64,000 nucleotides of DNA. Source: Xylanibacter ruminicola Ga6B6. Lineage in GTDB: Bacteria; Bacteroidota; Bacteroidia; Bacteroidales; Bacteroidaceae. The stretch is taken from NCBI RefSeq assembly GCF_000687715.1, contig NZ_JHXD01000014.1:24886-88885 (forward strand). The letters run 5' to 3'. Position numbers and translations under genes: made by a program. Below, piece after piece: positions 40,101-49,223 of the stretch; positions within the stretch are counted from its first letter, which is position 1, and every line of letters starts with the position of its first letter. The notes under the pieces were generated by a model. It ran no database searches. It was not told the DNA's origin and saw nothing but the letters and a program-made list of their open reading frames with translations.

Positions 40101-43100
40101 ACGCTTGGTAATATTATAATCATATTTGTTGTATTGTCTTGTATTGTGGCATAGATACCGCAGCCACGGCGGTTGGTGGCCTCGCCAAGGTCGCGCACTA
40201 TCTGGCGGCACAGCAGGTAAGGCAGATGATCCTTTGAGGGCGTAAACAATTCGGCAGCCTGACTCTCGGTAAGCTTGAGCTGAGGCATGGGTACACGCAC
40301 CTCAATATAACCGCCATCACGAGGCGTATATTCGGGCTGCAGCTTGGCACCGGCCTGTTTGCGCAGGATATCAAAGAGATAGCGTACCAAAGTTTCGTCG
40401 CCCAATATATTATGATGCAACGGCTTAAGATGCAAGCGGGTACGCTCGGTTTGGCGTAATGCCTGCTGCGACAGAACACCATATAGCTCTCGGTAATAGG
40501 TGGTTACCTCGCCTAACGATTCCATATCGCCCGTATCGAGTAACTGCTGGATGCGCGAGGGATAATACATGGTTTCGTGCTTAAGAGCCGACAAACAGTT
40601 GTCGAGTACGGCATTGGATACATGCAGGTTGCTATCGTCAAACTCGGCACGACGCAGTTCATCGTCGAGAAGTTCCAGATCGGTAATTCGCTGCTGCTCG
40701 CGTAAAATCCTATCGTATAAACGGTGACGGTAATACAACAGGTAATAAGCTGGCACGATGGATATCATCAACAGTATCAGCAGGATGATAGCTATCGTTT
40801 TGTTGGTTTGCGACTGCTGCATGTTACGACAGTAATCGCCCAACGTATTATCGGCCGACATCTCCTTAAACAGCTGTGTGTAGATGCGGTTGTTGTAGCT
40901 GTATAGCTGCCACTCGTGCTGTGCCAGGGCTGCCACAGCACTCTCGTTACGAATGTCGAGAATGATATGATAGTTGGTGTTGAGGCTATCGTGGAACCAC
41001 TTGATCTCGGGGGGCATCAGCGATGGGTTACCCATCTGGCGCATCAGGTATCGGCCGCGTGGCACTTGCTGACGGTAATGCAGATTCAGGTAGTATCGAC
41101 AGGTATCAGCAAAGCGCAGTGTACGCTCATAGTTGCCATTGATATTACTGAAATAGGCCGAATCAGAATAGATACTGGCCATGCCAAGGGCATCAATCTC
41201 GGGTTGCTGGGCCAGCATCTGCATGGGCAGCATAGACAGCAGCACAATAATCAGTCGGGCTATGCCGCGTGGCAGTCTGAAGAACAGGCGTGAGCCCTTG
41301 TCTAAGCTACTGGTAGCACCAATCTGACAGACTGAGAATATCTGACTGATCTTACGATACTTCTCGATGATACCCTTACAGTTAAGCAGACCAAAGCCAT
41401 GCCCTTCTACTATCTTATGATCAAACAGGTGATCTAGCTGCTCCTGAGTCATACCCATACCGGTATCCTCAACTGCAATCTCAACATAATCATAGGTTTG
41501 TGTGGCTGATACATTCACCCTACCCTCACGGTCGGTAAACTTACGGGCATTATCGGCCAGGGTGTTCAGCATAAACAGCGTAAGCACGCGGTCGGCCTTT
41601 ACAACGGCTTCTGTAGGCTCTACGTTAAGTTCTACGCCCTTCATCTGGAACGAGGTTCGTCCCTTAAGCAAAACATCAAACAAGGGCTGTAACGGGAAGC
41701 TTTCTATGTGCAGACTAAGTTCGCCCTGGCGTAGCTGTATCCAGTACGTAAGCACATCGTTGTAAGAGTTAATCTGATTGATGAGCTCGCGGATATAAGT
41801 TAAACGTTCCTCGCGGTTAGAACTATCAGTTTCCAGTCTGGATACCTCGTGGATGATGCGATCGATAAATGGTGTGGTATTGCATACCAACGACACCTTG
41901 GCACGTTGCTCCAGGTTACGACGCTCGTTATTCTCAACTTGCAACAGCTGGGCGGCCAGTTGCTCGTTCTTTTGCTCAAAAATGTTATCAGGCTCGTCAG
42001 GGTGCGATTTTTTCTTGTTCAGGTAGTTAAACAGCCACAACGAGAATAACAGCAGGATAATGGCCGCTACAACGAGTATGAGCATCAGATTAAGCTGGTT
42101 GAGCTGGCGCTCGTACTGATAAGCACGGGCCTCAAGCTGGCGGTCCTGACGGGTAGTCTCCTGCAAGTCGAGGTACATATTGCGGTTCTCGTCGCTTTGC
42201 TGCTTATCATCAATGGCAGCGTAAGCTACACTGAGCTGTTCGCGGATAGATGCCACCAGATCGGGGGCCTGATTAATGATGGAATCCGACAGGGCCTGTT
42301 CCAAATTAAATAGTGCCGAACGGTAGTCGCCTATCTGTCGGAAGCACGAAGCCAACGTACGGTAGGCACCTGCTATCTGATACACATCGCCATATCGTTC
42401 AAAGATATTTAAGGCGTTCTCAGCCAGGAATCCCGGCAACATCTCTTCTTCTACTCCCAAGGGATTGATGAACTTGAAAGCAGGCAGGTTATCGTCGGTA
42501 AGTTGACGGCGATAAACGGGGTCCATCAGATGCTCCGACAGTGCCTCAAGGGCGTTGGCTGCGAAATAAGGATAATCGCCTTTGCGTGCTGTGAGGAAGC
42601 AGCGCATCAGTTTGTCGAACTCCTCTTGGTTAATCTCCTGTTGGGTGCCTTGTGTGATAATTCCGCCGGCACCGATGTTATAGAGGTAATTAAGATACTG
42701 TGCAGTATCGCGCTGTACTTCTTCGGGATCGATGGCATTAAGCGCATCGATTGATTGTTGCTCGAGTCCTACATAATAATAGTAGGTAGAGTTTACGATG
42801 GCATATTCGGTTTCGGCATAGAGCAGCAAACGTTCGTCACGCTCGGTTAGCTGGTTGCGTTCTTCGTTAATACGCTGCATGGTACGATCGGCCATCTCAC
42901 GGAACTCGTGGAAAGCACGGTTGTTGGAGCGGCGCTGACAAAGGCGCATCTGCTGAACGTAAGCTATTAGGTGCTGCAGCTGGTTATCGGTGATTTCGAT
43001 AACATCATTCAATTGCTGTTCGGCATCATTGTAACGCATGCGTACAATGTTGACGAAAGCCATATTGTTGAGAGCCTCTGCACGACCAGCTGGATAGTTG

Positions 43101-43261
43101 GCTGCCAGTTCGTACGAACGGCGTGCAATGGCTTCGGTAGAGTCGAGATTACGATAGTGATAGGCATAGGATTGTGAATTCAGCTTGTCGACCGCTTGCC
43201 TATCAGGGCGTGTACAAGCTGAGATCAAAATGGTTGATAATATGAATAGCCAGAATTTCAT
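40082..43261 (-). CDS. Large sensor kinase of the DUF5112/DUF5113 type
   Basis: 1059 residues. The N-terminus has a lipobox (ILISAC). A helical-repeat (TPR-like) sensor of the DUF5112 type spans about 20-385; membrane segment 391-414; kinase core with candidate phospho-His in RIIHEVSRL near 471, N box LADNARKF, G1 EDTGMGM, G2 HGFGLLNCKG. After residue 660 comes a second unit: a hydrophobic segment about 667-684 resembling an internal signal (IIVLLSMLPMQMLAQ), a sensor-like stretch, a third membrane segment about 821-843, and a DUF5113 cytoplasmic region with ATPase-like end (LLCRQIVRDLGEATNRRGCG). It partners the response regulator. Confidence 0.85.
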   Translation of the reverse strand: MKFWLFILSTILISACTRPDRQAVDKLNSQSYAYHYRNLDSTEAIARRSYELAANYPAGRAEALNNMAFVNIVRMRYNDAEQQLNDVIEITDNQLQHLIAYVQQMRLCQRRSNNRAFHEFREMADRTMQRINEERNQLTERDERLLLYAETEYAIVNSTYYYYVGLEQQSIDALNAIDPEEVQRDTAQYLNYLYNIGAGGIITQGTQQEINQEEFDKLMRCFLTARKGDYPYFAANALEALSEHLMDPVYRRQLTDDNLPAFKFINPLGVEEEMLPGFLAENALNIFERYGDVYQIAGAYRTLASCFRQIGDYRSALFNLEQALSDSIINQAPDLVASIREQLSVAYAAIDDKQQSDENRNMYLDLQETTRQDRQLEARAYQYERQLNQLNLMLILVVAAIILLLFSLWLFNYLNKKKSHPDEPDNIFEQKNEQLAAQLLQVENNERRNLEQRAKVSLVCNTTPFIDRIIHEVSRLETDSSNREERLTYIRELINQINSYNDVLTYWIQLRQGELSLHIESFPLQPLFDVLLKGRTSFQMKGVELNVEPTEAVVKADRVLTLFMLNTLADNARKFTDREGRVNVSATQTYDYVEIAVEDTGMGMTQEQLDHLFDHKIVEGHGFGLLNCKGIIEKYRKISQIFSVCQIGATSSLDKGSRLFFRLPRGIARLIIVLLSMLPMQMLAQQPEIDALGMASIYSDSAYFSNINGNYERTLRFADTCRYYLNLHYRQQVPRGRYLMRQMGNPSLMPPEIKWFHDSLNTNYHIILDIRNESAVAALAQHEWQLYSYNNRIYTQLFKEMSADNTLGDYCRNMQQSQTNKTIAIILLILLMISIVPAYYLLYYRHRLYDRILREQQRITDLELLDDELRRAEFDDSNLHVSNAVLDNCLSALKHETMYYPSRIQQLLDTGDMESLGEVTTYYRELYGVLSQQALRQTERTRLHLKPLHHNILGDETLVRYLFDILRKQAGAKLQPEYTPRDGGYIEVRVPMPQLKLTESQAAELFTPSKDHLPYLLCRQIVRDLGEATNRRGCGIYATIQDNTTNMIIILPSVWKISK

Positions 43262-43265
43262 GTTA

Positions 43266-43311
43266 GTTAAAAAACGAATCCCCCTCGCTCACGTTTTTAG
43301 GAGCGAGAGGG
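43266..43311 (-). terminator. Terminator after the KDPG aldolase gene
   Basis: Read leftward: CCCTCTCGCTC (43311-43301) / GAGCGAGGGGG (43290-43280) with one mismatch, then TTCGTTTTTT. It separates the catabolic unit from the kinase gene. Confidence 0.8.
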
Positions 43312-43322
43312 ATGGTATAGTA

Positions 43323-43991
43323 TTAAGCACGAGCCTTGGCTATGTAACCGAGTGCTTCTTTGCACTTATCGGTAACATACTGCCAATCACCGGCCTTAAC
43401 CTTATCGCTTGGGAAGAGCTTTGAACCCATACCAACGCAGTAAACACCTGCCTTGAACCACTTCTGGAGGTTCTCCTCTTCAGGAGCAACACCACCAGTA
43501 ACCATGATCTTTGACCAAGGCATTGGAGCCTTCAGACCCTTTACCATGTTTGGACCTACTACATCGCCAGGGAATACCTTGGTGAGGTCGCAACCCAGCT
43601 CCTGGGCCTTACCAATCTCGCTAACGGTCATACAGCCAGGGCAGTATGGAACCAGACGACGATTACATACAGGCGCAATCTCGGGGTTGAACAGAGGACC
43701 TACAACGAAGCAGGCACCCAGCTGCAGATACATAGCAGCTGTAGGAGCATCAACGATTGAACCGATACCCAGAGCCAGCTCAGGGCACTCCTTGTCGGCC
43801 CACTTTACCAGTTCGCCAAATACTTCCTGGGCAAAGTCGCCACGATTAGTAAACTCGAAAGCACGAACGCCACCTTCGTAGCAAGCCTTCACAACATTCT
43901 TGCAGGTCTCAAGATCCTTATGATAGAAGACGGGTACCATACCGGTATCGCCAATCTTCTTCATCACTGCTATCTTATCAAATTTAGCCAT
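43323..43991 (-). CDS. eda: 2-dehydro-3-deoxyphosphogluconate (KDPG) aldolase
   Basis: 222 residues, class I aldolase, cleaving 2-keto-3-deoxy-6-phosphogluconate to pyruvate and glyceraldehyde-3-phosphate. Motifs: active-site Glu region [40 protein letters not shown], Schiff-base Lys in LTKVFPGD, and the phosphate loop [10 protein letters not shown]. It is the last gene of the leftward unit kdgK-(DUF4177-like)-eda, matching the final two steps of hexuronate breakdown. Confidence 0.93.
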   Translation of the reverse strand: MAKFDKIAVMKKIGDTGMVPVFYHKDLETCKNVVKACYEGGVRAFEFTNRGDFAQEVFGELVKWADKECPELALGIGSIVDAPTAAMYLQLGACFVVGPLFNPEIAPVCNRRLVPYCPGCMTVSEIGKAQELGCDLTKVFPGDVVGPNMVKGLKAPMPWSKIMVTGGVAPEEENLQKWFKAGVYCVGMGSKLFPSDKVKAGDWQYVTDKCKEALGYIAKARA

Positions 43992-43996
43992 AATAT

Positions 43997-44134
43997 TTAT
44001 TCCTTATATTCACGTTTGAAAATGTACTTACCACACTCGGCAGATACCAGTTCCCAACCTTCGAAACCCAACTGGTTGAGTTTTTTCTCAACACCGATCA
44101 CGCAGTTGATTACCTTATATTCAAACTGTTTCAT
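43997..44134 (-). CDS. DUF4177-like small protein, 45 residues
   Basis: ATG at 44134, TAA ending at 43997. The product starts [20 protein letters not shown] and ends [19 protein letters not shown]; the EYKV ... [12 protein letters not shown] ... YIFKRE pattern is the core of DUF4177 proteins. It sits 8 bases after the kdgK stop and 5 bases before the eda start, so all three are one transcript. Role unknown; it may bind or tune one of its neighbours. Confidence 0.72.
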   Translation of the reverse strand: MKQFEYKVINCVIGVEKKLNQLGFEGWELVSAECGKYIFKREYKE

Positions 44135-44142
44135 AGTCTTAT

Positions 44143-45165
44143 TTATCTCTGAACTCGACCGTTAGCGTTACCGCCTGCGAGTGATTCTACTTCGTCAACA
44201 CTTACCAAGTTGAAGTCACCATTGATAGTGTGCTTCAGAGCTGATGCAGCAACAGCGAACTCGAGAGCCTCGCCCTGAGTAGCCTTGGTGAGCAGACCAT
44301 GAATCAAACCACCAGAGAATGAGTCACCACCACCAACACGGTCGATGATAGGATTAATCTCGTAGCGCTTGCTCTGATAGAACTCCTTACCATTGTAGAT
44401 AAGAGCCTTCCAACCATTGAAGGTGGCACTGTAGCTCTCGCGGAGTGTAGAAACAACATACTTGAAACCAAACTCCTGCATCATCTGCTTGAAGATGCCC
44501 TCGTAACCGGCTGCATCGGTCTGACCACCCTCTACATCAGCATCGGGCTTGAAGCCGAGACAAAGCTCTGCATCCTCTTCGTTACCAATACAAACATCAA
44601 CATATTTCATCAATGGGCGCATGATTGAAATGGCCTTCTCGCTGGTCCACAGCTTCTTACGGAAGTTCAGGTCAACTGATACTGTTACACCATGACGCTT
44701 TGCAGCCTCACAAGCCAGCTTGGTGAGCTCGGCAGCCTTATCGCTGATAGCTGGGGTGATACCACTCCAGTGGAACCAGGCAGCACCCTCCATGATAGCA
44801 TCGAAATCGAAATCTGAAGGATCAGCCTCAGCGATTGATGAATGAGCACGGTCGTAAATAACCTTAGATGGGCGCATTGAAGCACCAGTCTCTGCATAGT
44901 ACAAACCTACACGGTCGCCACCACGAGCAACGAACTGGGTGTTTACACCATAACGACGAAGAGCGTTAACTGCAATCTGTCCAATTTCGTGCTTAGGCAA
45001 CTTAGATACAAAGTAAGCCTCGTGACCATAGTTTGCCACCGAGATTGCTACGTTAGCCTCACCACCACCAGGGATGATGCGGAATGACTCACTCTGAATG
45101 AAACGGTCGTTGCCCTGAGGCGAGAGGCGAAGCATAATTTCGCCCAAAGTTACAATTTTTGCCAT
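44143..45165 (-). CDS. kdgK: 2-dehydro-3-deoxygluconokinase (PfkB family)
   Basis: 340 residues. PfkB/ribokinase features: IVTLGEIMLRLSPQG at the start, the first family signature GGGEANVAISVANYGHEAYF, and the second signature RVGGGDSFSGGLIHGLL with the catalytic Asp. It phosphorylates 2-keto-3-deoxygluconate for the aldolase encoded downstream. It is first of the leftward unit, with its promoter at 45220-45251, back to back with the LacI-type regulator. Confidence 0.9.
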   Translation of the reverse strand: MAKIVTLGEIMLRLSPQGNDRFIQSESFRIIPGGGEANVAISVANYGHEAYFVSKLPKHEIGQIAVNALRRYGVNTQFVARGGDRVGLYYAETGASMRPSKVIYDRAHSSIAEADPSDFDFDAIMEGAAWFHWSGITPAISDKAAELTKLACEAAKRHGVTVSVDLNFRKKLWTSEKAISIMRPLMKYVDVCIGNEEDAELCLGFKPDADVEGGQTDAAGYEGIFKQMMQEFGFKYVVSTLRESYSATFNGWKALIYNGKEFYQSKRYEINPIIDRVGGGDSFSGGLIHGLLTKATQGEALEFAVAASALKHTINGDFNLVSVDEVESLAGGNANGRVQR

Positions 45166-45219
45166 TGCTTTGTTTGATTTTTTTGATATATTTTCAACTT
45201 ATTTTGTTCGTTTGTTGGG

Positions 45220-45251
45220 CAAAGATATGAAGATTTTTTGAGTCACGCAAA
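45220..45251 (-). promoter_or_regulatory. Promoter of the kdgK unit
   Basis: Minus strand TTTG at 45251-45248, 20 bp, TATCTTTG at 45227-45220. Confidence 0.7.
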
Positions 45252-45283
45252 TTTTTAGCAGGTTTTGTGGCAAAAAACTTACG

Positions 45284-45294
45284 GAAACGATTTC
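45284..45294. promoter_or_regulatory. Candidate LacI-type operator
   Basis: GAAACGATTTC with GAAA/TTTC half-sites and a central CG, as in LacI-family operators. It lies between the divergent kdgK and lacI-type promoters, the place expected for joint control. Only one copy is seen. Confidence 0.35.
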
Positions 45295-45317
45295 GGGGCA
45301 AATAATTGAGCAAGATG

Positions 45318-45348
45318 TTTGGAGAATCGGAAATTATTTGTACCTTTG
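45318..45348 (+). promoter_or_regulatory. Promoter of the LacI-type regulator and uxaA unit
   Basis: TTTG at 45318-45321, 19 bp, TACCTTTG at 45341-45348. It excludes an earlier in-frame ATG-like start at 45306; translation begins at 45366. Confidence 0.75.
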
Positions 45349-45365
45349 CACAAAAATCTGAGATT

Positions 45366-46433
45366 ATGGCAAAGGAAAATATTACGATTAAGGATATTGC
45401 CGCACGTGCAGGAGTATCGACAGGAACTGTCGACCGCGTGCTTCACAATCGTCCTAATGTGTCTAAAGCAGCATTGGAAAAGGTAAACAAAGCCCTGGAG
45501 GAAATGGATTATCGCCCCAATATGTACGCCTCGGCTTTGGCATATAATAAGGAATATACGTTTTATTGTGTATTGCCTAAGCACGAACAGGAAGCTTACT
45601 GGGATGAGATCGAAGAAGGTGCTATGGCTTGTACCGAATTCCGTCGCGATTTTGGTATCAAACTAAAGTTCATCTACTATGAGCGATTTAATCCACCAGC
45701 ATTTACCAAAATGGCTCGCGAGTTGTTCACGGCTAAGATTGACGGCGTGATCATCGTGCCTGCCACACTGGAGCAGACTGCCCGTTTTACCGAGAAACTA
45801 ATCGAAAGAAATATTCCTTATGTGTTGCTCGACTCGTATATGCCTGATTTGAAACCGTTGTCGTTCTTCGGTCAGGATTCGTTTGCCAGTGGCTATTTTG
45901 CAGCAAAGATGCTGATGCTGATTGCCAATAAGGAAAAGGAAATCGCCCTGATGAAACAGACACGTGATGGTATCGTGGGTTCTAAGCAGCAGGCTAACCG
46001 TGAGACAGGGTTCCGCCATTATATGGTCGACCACTTCCCTCAGATTAAGATTACCGAGGTAGATCTTCCTTTGGACGAGGATCATAAGGATTACGATGGT
46101 ATTCTCGAGAAGTTCTTCTCTACCCACCCCCACGTACATCATTGTATTACTTTTAATTCAAAGGCTCATATTGTTGGTGAGTTCTTGCAGAAGAGTAATC
46201 GTCGTAATGTGCAGATTATGGGATACGATATGGTGGCTAAGAACGAGGAGTGTGTACGTAAAGGCAGCATCTCGTTCCTGATAGCCCAGCATGCTTATCA
46301 GCAGGGTTACGCCAGTGTAGATGCGTTGTTTAATGCCATCGTGATGAAGCGTGCTGTGAATCCCGTGAATTACATGCCTATCGAGATCCTGACTAAGGAA
46401 AACGTAGATTTCTATCGTAGAACAGCAATATAA
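45366..46433 (+). CDS. LacI-family transcriptional regulator
   Basis: 355 residues. HTH at 6-28 (TIKDIAARAGVSTGTVDRVL), hinge helix, then a periplasmic-binding-like sensor domain (DGVIIVPATLEQTA; VLLDSYMP; FGQDSFASGYFAAKML; MGYDMVAKNEE). In context it should respond to a hexuronate or ketodeoxygluconate intermediate and control both this rightward unit and the divergent kdgK unit. uxaA follows 25 bases later. Ligand and sign of control are inferred. Confidence 0.9.
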   Translation: MAKENITIKDIAARAGVSTGTVDRVLHNRPNVSKAALEKVNKALEEMDYRPNMYASALAYNKEYTFYCVLPKHEQEAYWDEIEEGAMACTEFRRDFGIKLKFIYYERFNPPAFTKMARELFTAKIDGVIIVPATLEQTARFTEKLIERNIPYVLLDSYMPDLKPLSFFGQDSFASGYFAAKMLMLIANKEKEIALMKQTRDGIVGSKQQANRETGFRHYMVDHFPQIKITEVDLPLDEDHKDYDGILEKFFSTHPHVHHCITFNSKAHIVGEFLQKSNRRNVQIMGYDMVAKNEECVRKGSISFLIAQHAYQQGYASVDALFNAIVMKRAVNPVNYMPIEILTKENVDFYRRTAI

Positions 46434-46458
46434 ACTAAAACAAAACAGTAAAAAAAGA

Positions 46459-47952
46459 ATGGAACAAGCTACATTTTTAAAGATTAACCCTGCCGATTCG
46501 GTAGTGGTTTGTTTGCAGCCCAAAAAGAAAGGAGAAATTATTGAAGTAGATGGTAAGCAGATTACTGTGAATCAGGATACACCAGCAGGCCATAAGGTAC
46601 TGATTAAGGATGTGGCAGCTGGTGCCGACATTATCAAATATGGCTATCCTATTGGCCACGCTATGCAGGATCTAAAGGCTGGCGATTGGGTGAATGAGAA
46701 TAATCTTAAGACCAATCTGGCGGGTACTCTCGAGTATACATATAATCCTGTAAACGAGCAGCTTAATATTAAAAACGATAACCGTACCTTTAAGGGCTAT
46801 GTACGTAAGAATGGCGACGTGGGTATCCGTAATGAGATTTGGATTGTACCCACTGTTGGATGCGTAAACGGTATTGCCGAGCGTCTGGTAAAAGAATTAA
46901 AGAAAGAAACCAACGATCAGGGTGTGGATGCTATTTATGCCTGGCATCACAACTATGGCTGTTCGCAGCTGTCGGAGGATCATGAGAACACCCGAAAGGT
47001 ATTGCGTGATATCTGCTTGCATCCCAATGCCGGTGCCGTGTTGGTGCTGAGTTTAGGTTGTGAGAATAATCAGCCCGACGATTTCATGAAGATGTTGGGT
47101 GATTACGATAAGGATCGCATCAAATTGCTGGTAACTCAGCGTGTTGACGACGAGATGGAAACTGGTATGGAGATTCTGCGCGAGCTGTATCAGTTGGCCA
47201 GCAAGGATGTACGTACCGAAGTACCTGTTAGCAAACTGCGTGTTGGTTTGAAGTGTGGTGGTTCCGACGGATTCTCTGGTATCACTGCAAATCCGTTGGT
47301 TGGCGAATTCTCCGACTGGCTGGTAGCTCAGGGCGGAACATCGGTATTGACCGAGGTGCCCGAAATGTTTGGTGCTGAGACAATCCTGATGAACCGTTGT
47401 ACAACCGAAGAGCTGTTTAACCAGACAGTTTCAATGATTAATAATTTCAAGAACTATTTCTTGTCGCATGGTGAGCCTGTTGGTGAGAACCCAAGTCCTG
47501 GAAACAAGGCTGGTGGTATCTCTACCCTCGAGGATAAGGCACTGGGATGCACACAGAAATGTGGTAAAGCCCCTGTAAGCGGTGTGATGGAATATGGCGA
47601 CAGATTGCAGAACCCAGGTCTGAATCTGCTTTCGGCTCCTGGTAATGATTTGGTAGCTGCTACTGCCCTCGCCTCTTGTGGTTGTCATTTGGTATTGTTT
47701 ACTACTGGTCGTGGTACGCCTTTCGGCACATTTGTACCAACCATGAAGATTGCCACTAATCCAGATCTGGCATCACGTAAAAAGAACTGGATTGACTTCT
47801 CTGCAGGTCAACTGATAGAGGGTCGTACCATGCAGGAACTTGTACCAGAGTTTATCGATAAAGTATTGGCTGTGGCCAGTGGCGAGAAAGCCAAGAATGA
47901 AGAGAACGATTATCGTGAAATATCAATCTTTAAAAACGGTGTAACACTGTGA
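46459..47952 (+). CDS. uxaA: Altronate dehydratase
   Basis: 497 residues. It has an N-terminal SAF domain (about 1-95, INPADSVVVCLQPKKKGE ... YPIGHAMQDLKAGDWV) and a C-terminal catalytic domain (GYVRKNGDVGIRNEIWIVPT, LKCGGSDGFSGITANP, EDKALGCTQKCGKAP, with conserved Cys residues for metal binding). It dehydrates D-altronate to 2-keto-3-deoxygluconate, the substrate of kdgK. A galactarate-type dehydratase is an alternative, but length and the kdgK/eda context favour altronate. The stop overlaps the next start (GTGA). Confidence 0.88.
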   Translation: MEQATFLKINPADSVVVCLQPKKKGEIIEVDGKQITVNQDTPAGHKVLIKDVAAGADIIKYGYPIGHAMQDLKAGDWVNENNLKTNLAGTLEYTYNPVNEQLNIKNDNRTFKGYVRKNGDVGIRNEIWIVPTVGCVNGIAERLVKELKKETNDQGVDAIYAWHHNYGCSQLSEDHENTRKVLRDICLHPNAGAVLVLSLGCENNQPDDFMKMLGDYDKDRIKLLVTQRVDDEMETGMEILRELYQLASKDVRTEVPVSKLRVGLKCGGSDGFSGITANPLVGEFSDWLVAQGGTSVLTEVPEMFGAETILMNRCTTEELFNQTVSMINNFKNYFLSHGEPVGENPSPGNKAGGISTLEDKALGCTQKCGKAPVSGVMEYGDRLQNPGLNLLSAPGNDLVAATALASCGCHLVLFTTGRGTPFGTFVPTMKIATNPDLASRKKNWIDFSAGQLIEGRTMQELVPEFIDKVLAVASGEKAKNEENDYREISIFKNGVTL

Positions 47953-49223
47953 AGAAAGGAATCATCGCATTATCACCTATCGTGGTGTTTATCTTATTCT
48001 ACTTAGTCACCAGCATTGTTGCTGGTGACTTTTACAAAATTCCCATTACTGTAGCTTTTATGGTTTCGAGCATCTATGCCATTGCCGTATTTACGGGTTG
48101 GCCTCTGATGAGCAGAATTAACAGCTATAGTCGAGGAGCCGCCACCGAACAGATGATGCTGATGATTTGGATATTTGTGTTGGCAGGTGCTTTTGCGCAT
48201 TCTGCTAAGCAGATGGGGAGTATCGATGCTACCGTTAATCTGGCATTAAGTCTGCTTCCACCCCAGATGATATTTGCGGGCATGTTTTTGGCTGCTTGCT
48301 TTATCTCGCTTTCTATCGGAACGAGTGTGGGTACTATTGCTGCCCTGACGCCAATTGCCGTAGGATTAGCTCAGGAAACGGGAGCCGATTTGGCTATGAT
48401 GACCGCCATTATTGTTGGTGGTTCGTTCTTTGGTGATAATCTGTCGTTTATCTCCGATACCACCATTATGGCAACCCAAACACAAGGATGTCGACTGAGC
48501 GATAAATTCAGGGTTAACGCATTTATTGTGATGCCTGCTGCTTTGGTTATATTGGTTGTTTACTATTTCCTTGGTCAGGATACTATTGCTCCACAGCAGA
48601 TTCCGGCTGTTGAATGGGTAAAGGTAATACCATATTTAACGGTGCTTGTAACGGCTGTATGCGGCATGAACGTGATGGCAGTATTAACGATTGGTATCGC
48701 GCTGTGTGGTGTTATCGGCATGTACACTGGGTCTTTCGATATCTATGGATGGTATGGTGCCATGGGCGATGGTATCATGTCGATGGGCGAGCTGATTATT
48801 GTAACGATGATGGCGGGTGGTATGCTTGAGTTGATTAAACAGCAAGGTGGAATCGACTTTATCATTAATATGCTTACACGACGTGTTAGCAGTAAGCGCG
48901 GCGCCGAATTGAGCATAGCTACACTGGTATCGTTGGTGGATGTTTGTACTGCAAATAACACGGTTGCCATCTTAACTGTAGGCGACATTGCCAAACAAAT
49001 TGGTGATCGCTATGGTGTAGATAATAAGAAGTGTGCCTCAATCTTAGATACGTTCTCATGTACGGTTCAGGGGTTGATACCTTATGGCGCTCAGTTGCTG
49101 ATAGCAGCTGGTTTGGCATCGGTTAATCCTGTTGCCATCCTACCCTATCTTTACTACCCATTTGCACTGGGTATTGTAGCCATTCTATCTATCTTACTGC
49201 GTTATCCCAAAAGATACTCATGA
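47949..49223 (+). CDS. NhaC-family transporter, candidate hexuronate-pathway permease
   Basis: 424 residues from a GTG that overlaps the uxaA stop. About 11-12 membrane segments. NhaC family marks: GTSVGTIAALTPIAVGLAQETGAD, then FFGDNLSFISDTTIMATQTQGC, and a C-terminal NTVAILTVGDIAKQI. Family members are Na+/H+ or organic-acid antiporters. Its tight coupling with uxaA suggests that it moves altronate or a related sugar acid with Na+, but this is inference. Confidence 0.85.
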   Translation: MKKGIIALSPIVVFILFYLVTSIVAGDFYKIPITVAFMVSSIYAIAVFTGWPLMSRINSYSRGAATEQMMLMIWIFVLAGAFAHSAKQMGSIDATVNLALSLLPPQMIFAGMFLAACFISLSIGTSVGTIAALTPIAVGLAQETGADLAMMTAIIVGGSFFGDNLSFISDTTIMATQTQGCRLSDKFRVNAFIVMPAALVILVVYYFLGQDTIAPQQIPAVEWVKVIPYLTVLVTAVCGMNVMAVLTIGIALCGVIGMYTGSFDIYGWYGAMGDGIMSMGELIIVTMMAGGMLELIKQQGGIDFIINMLTRRVSSKRGAELSIATLVSLVDVCTANNTVAILTVGDIAKQIGDRYGVDNKKCASILDTFSCTVQGLIPYGAQLLIAAGLASVNPVAILPYLYYPFALGIVAILSILLRYPKRYS

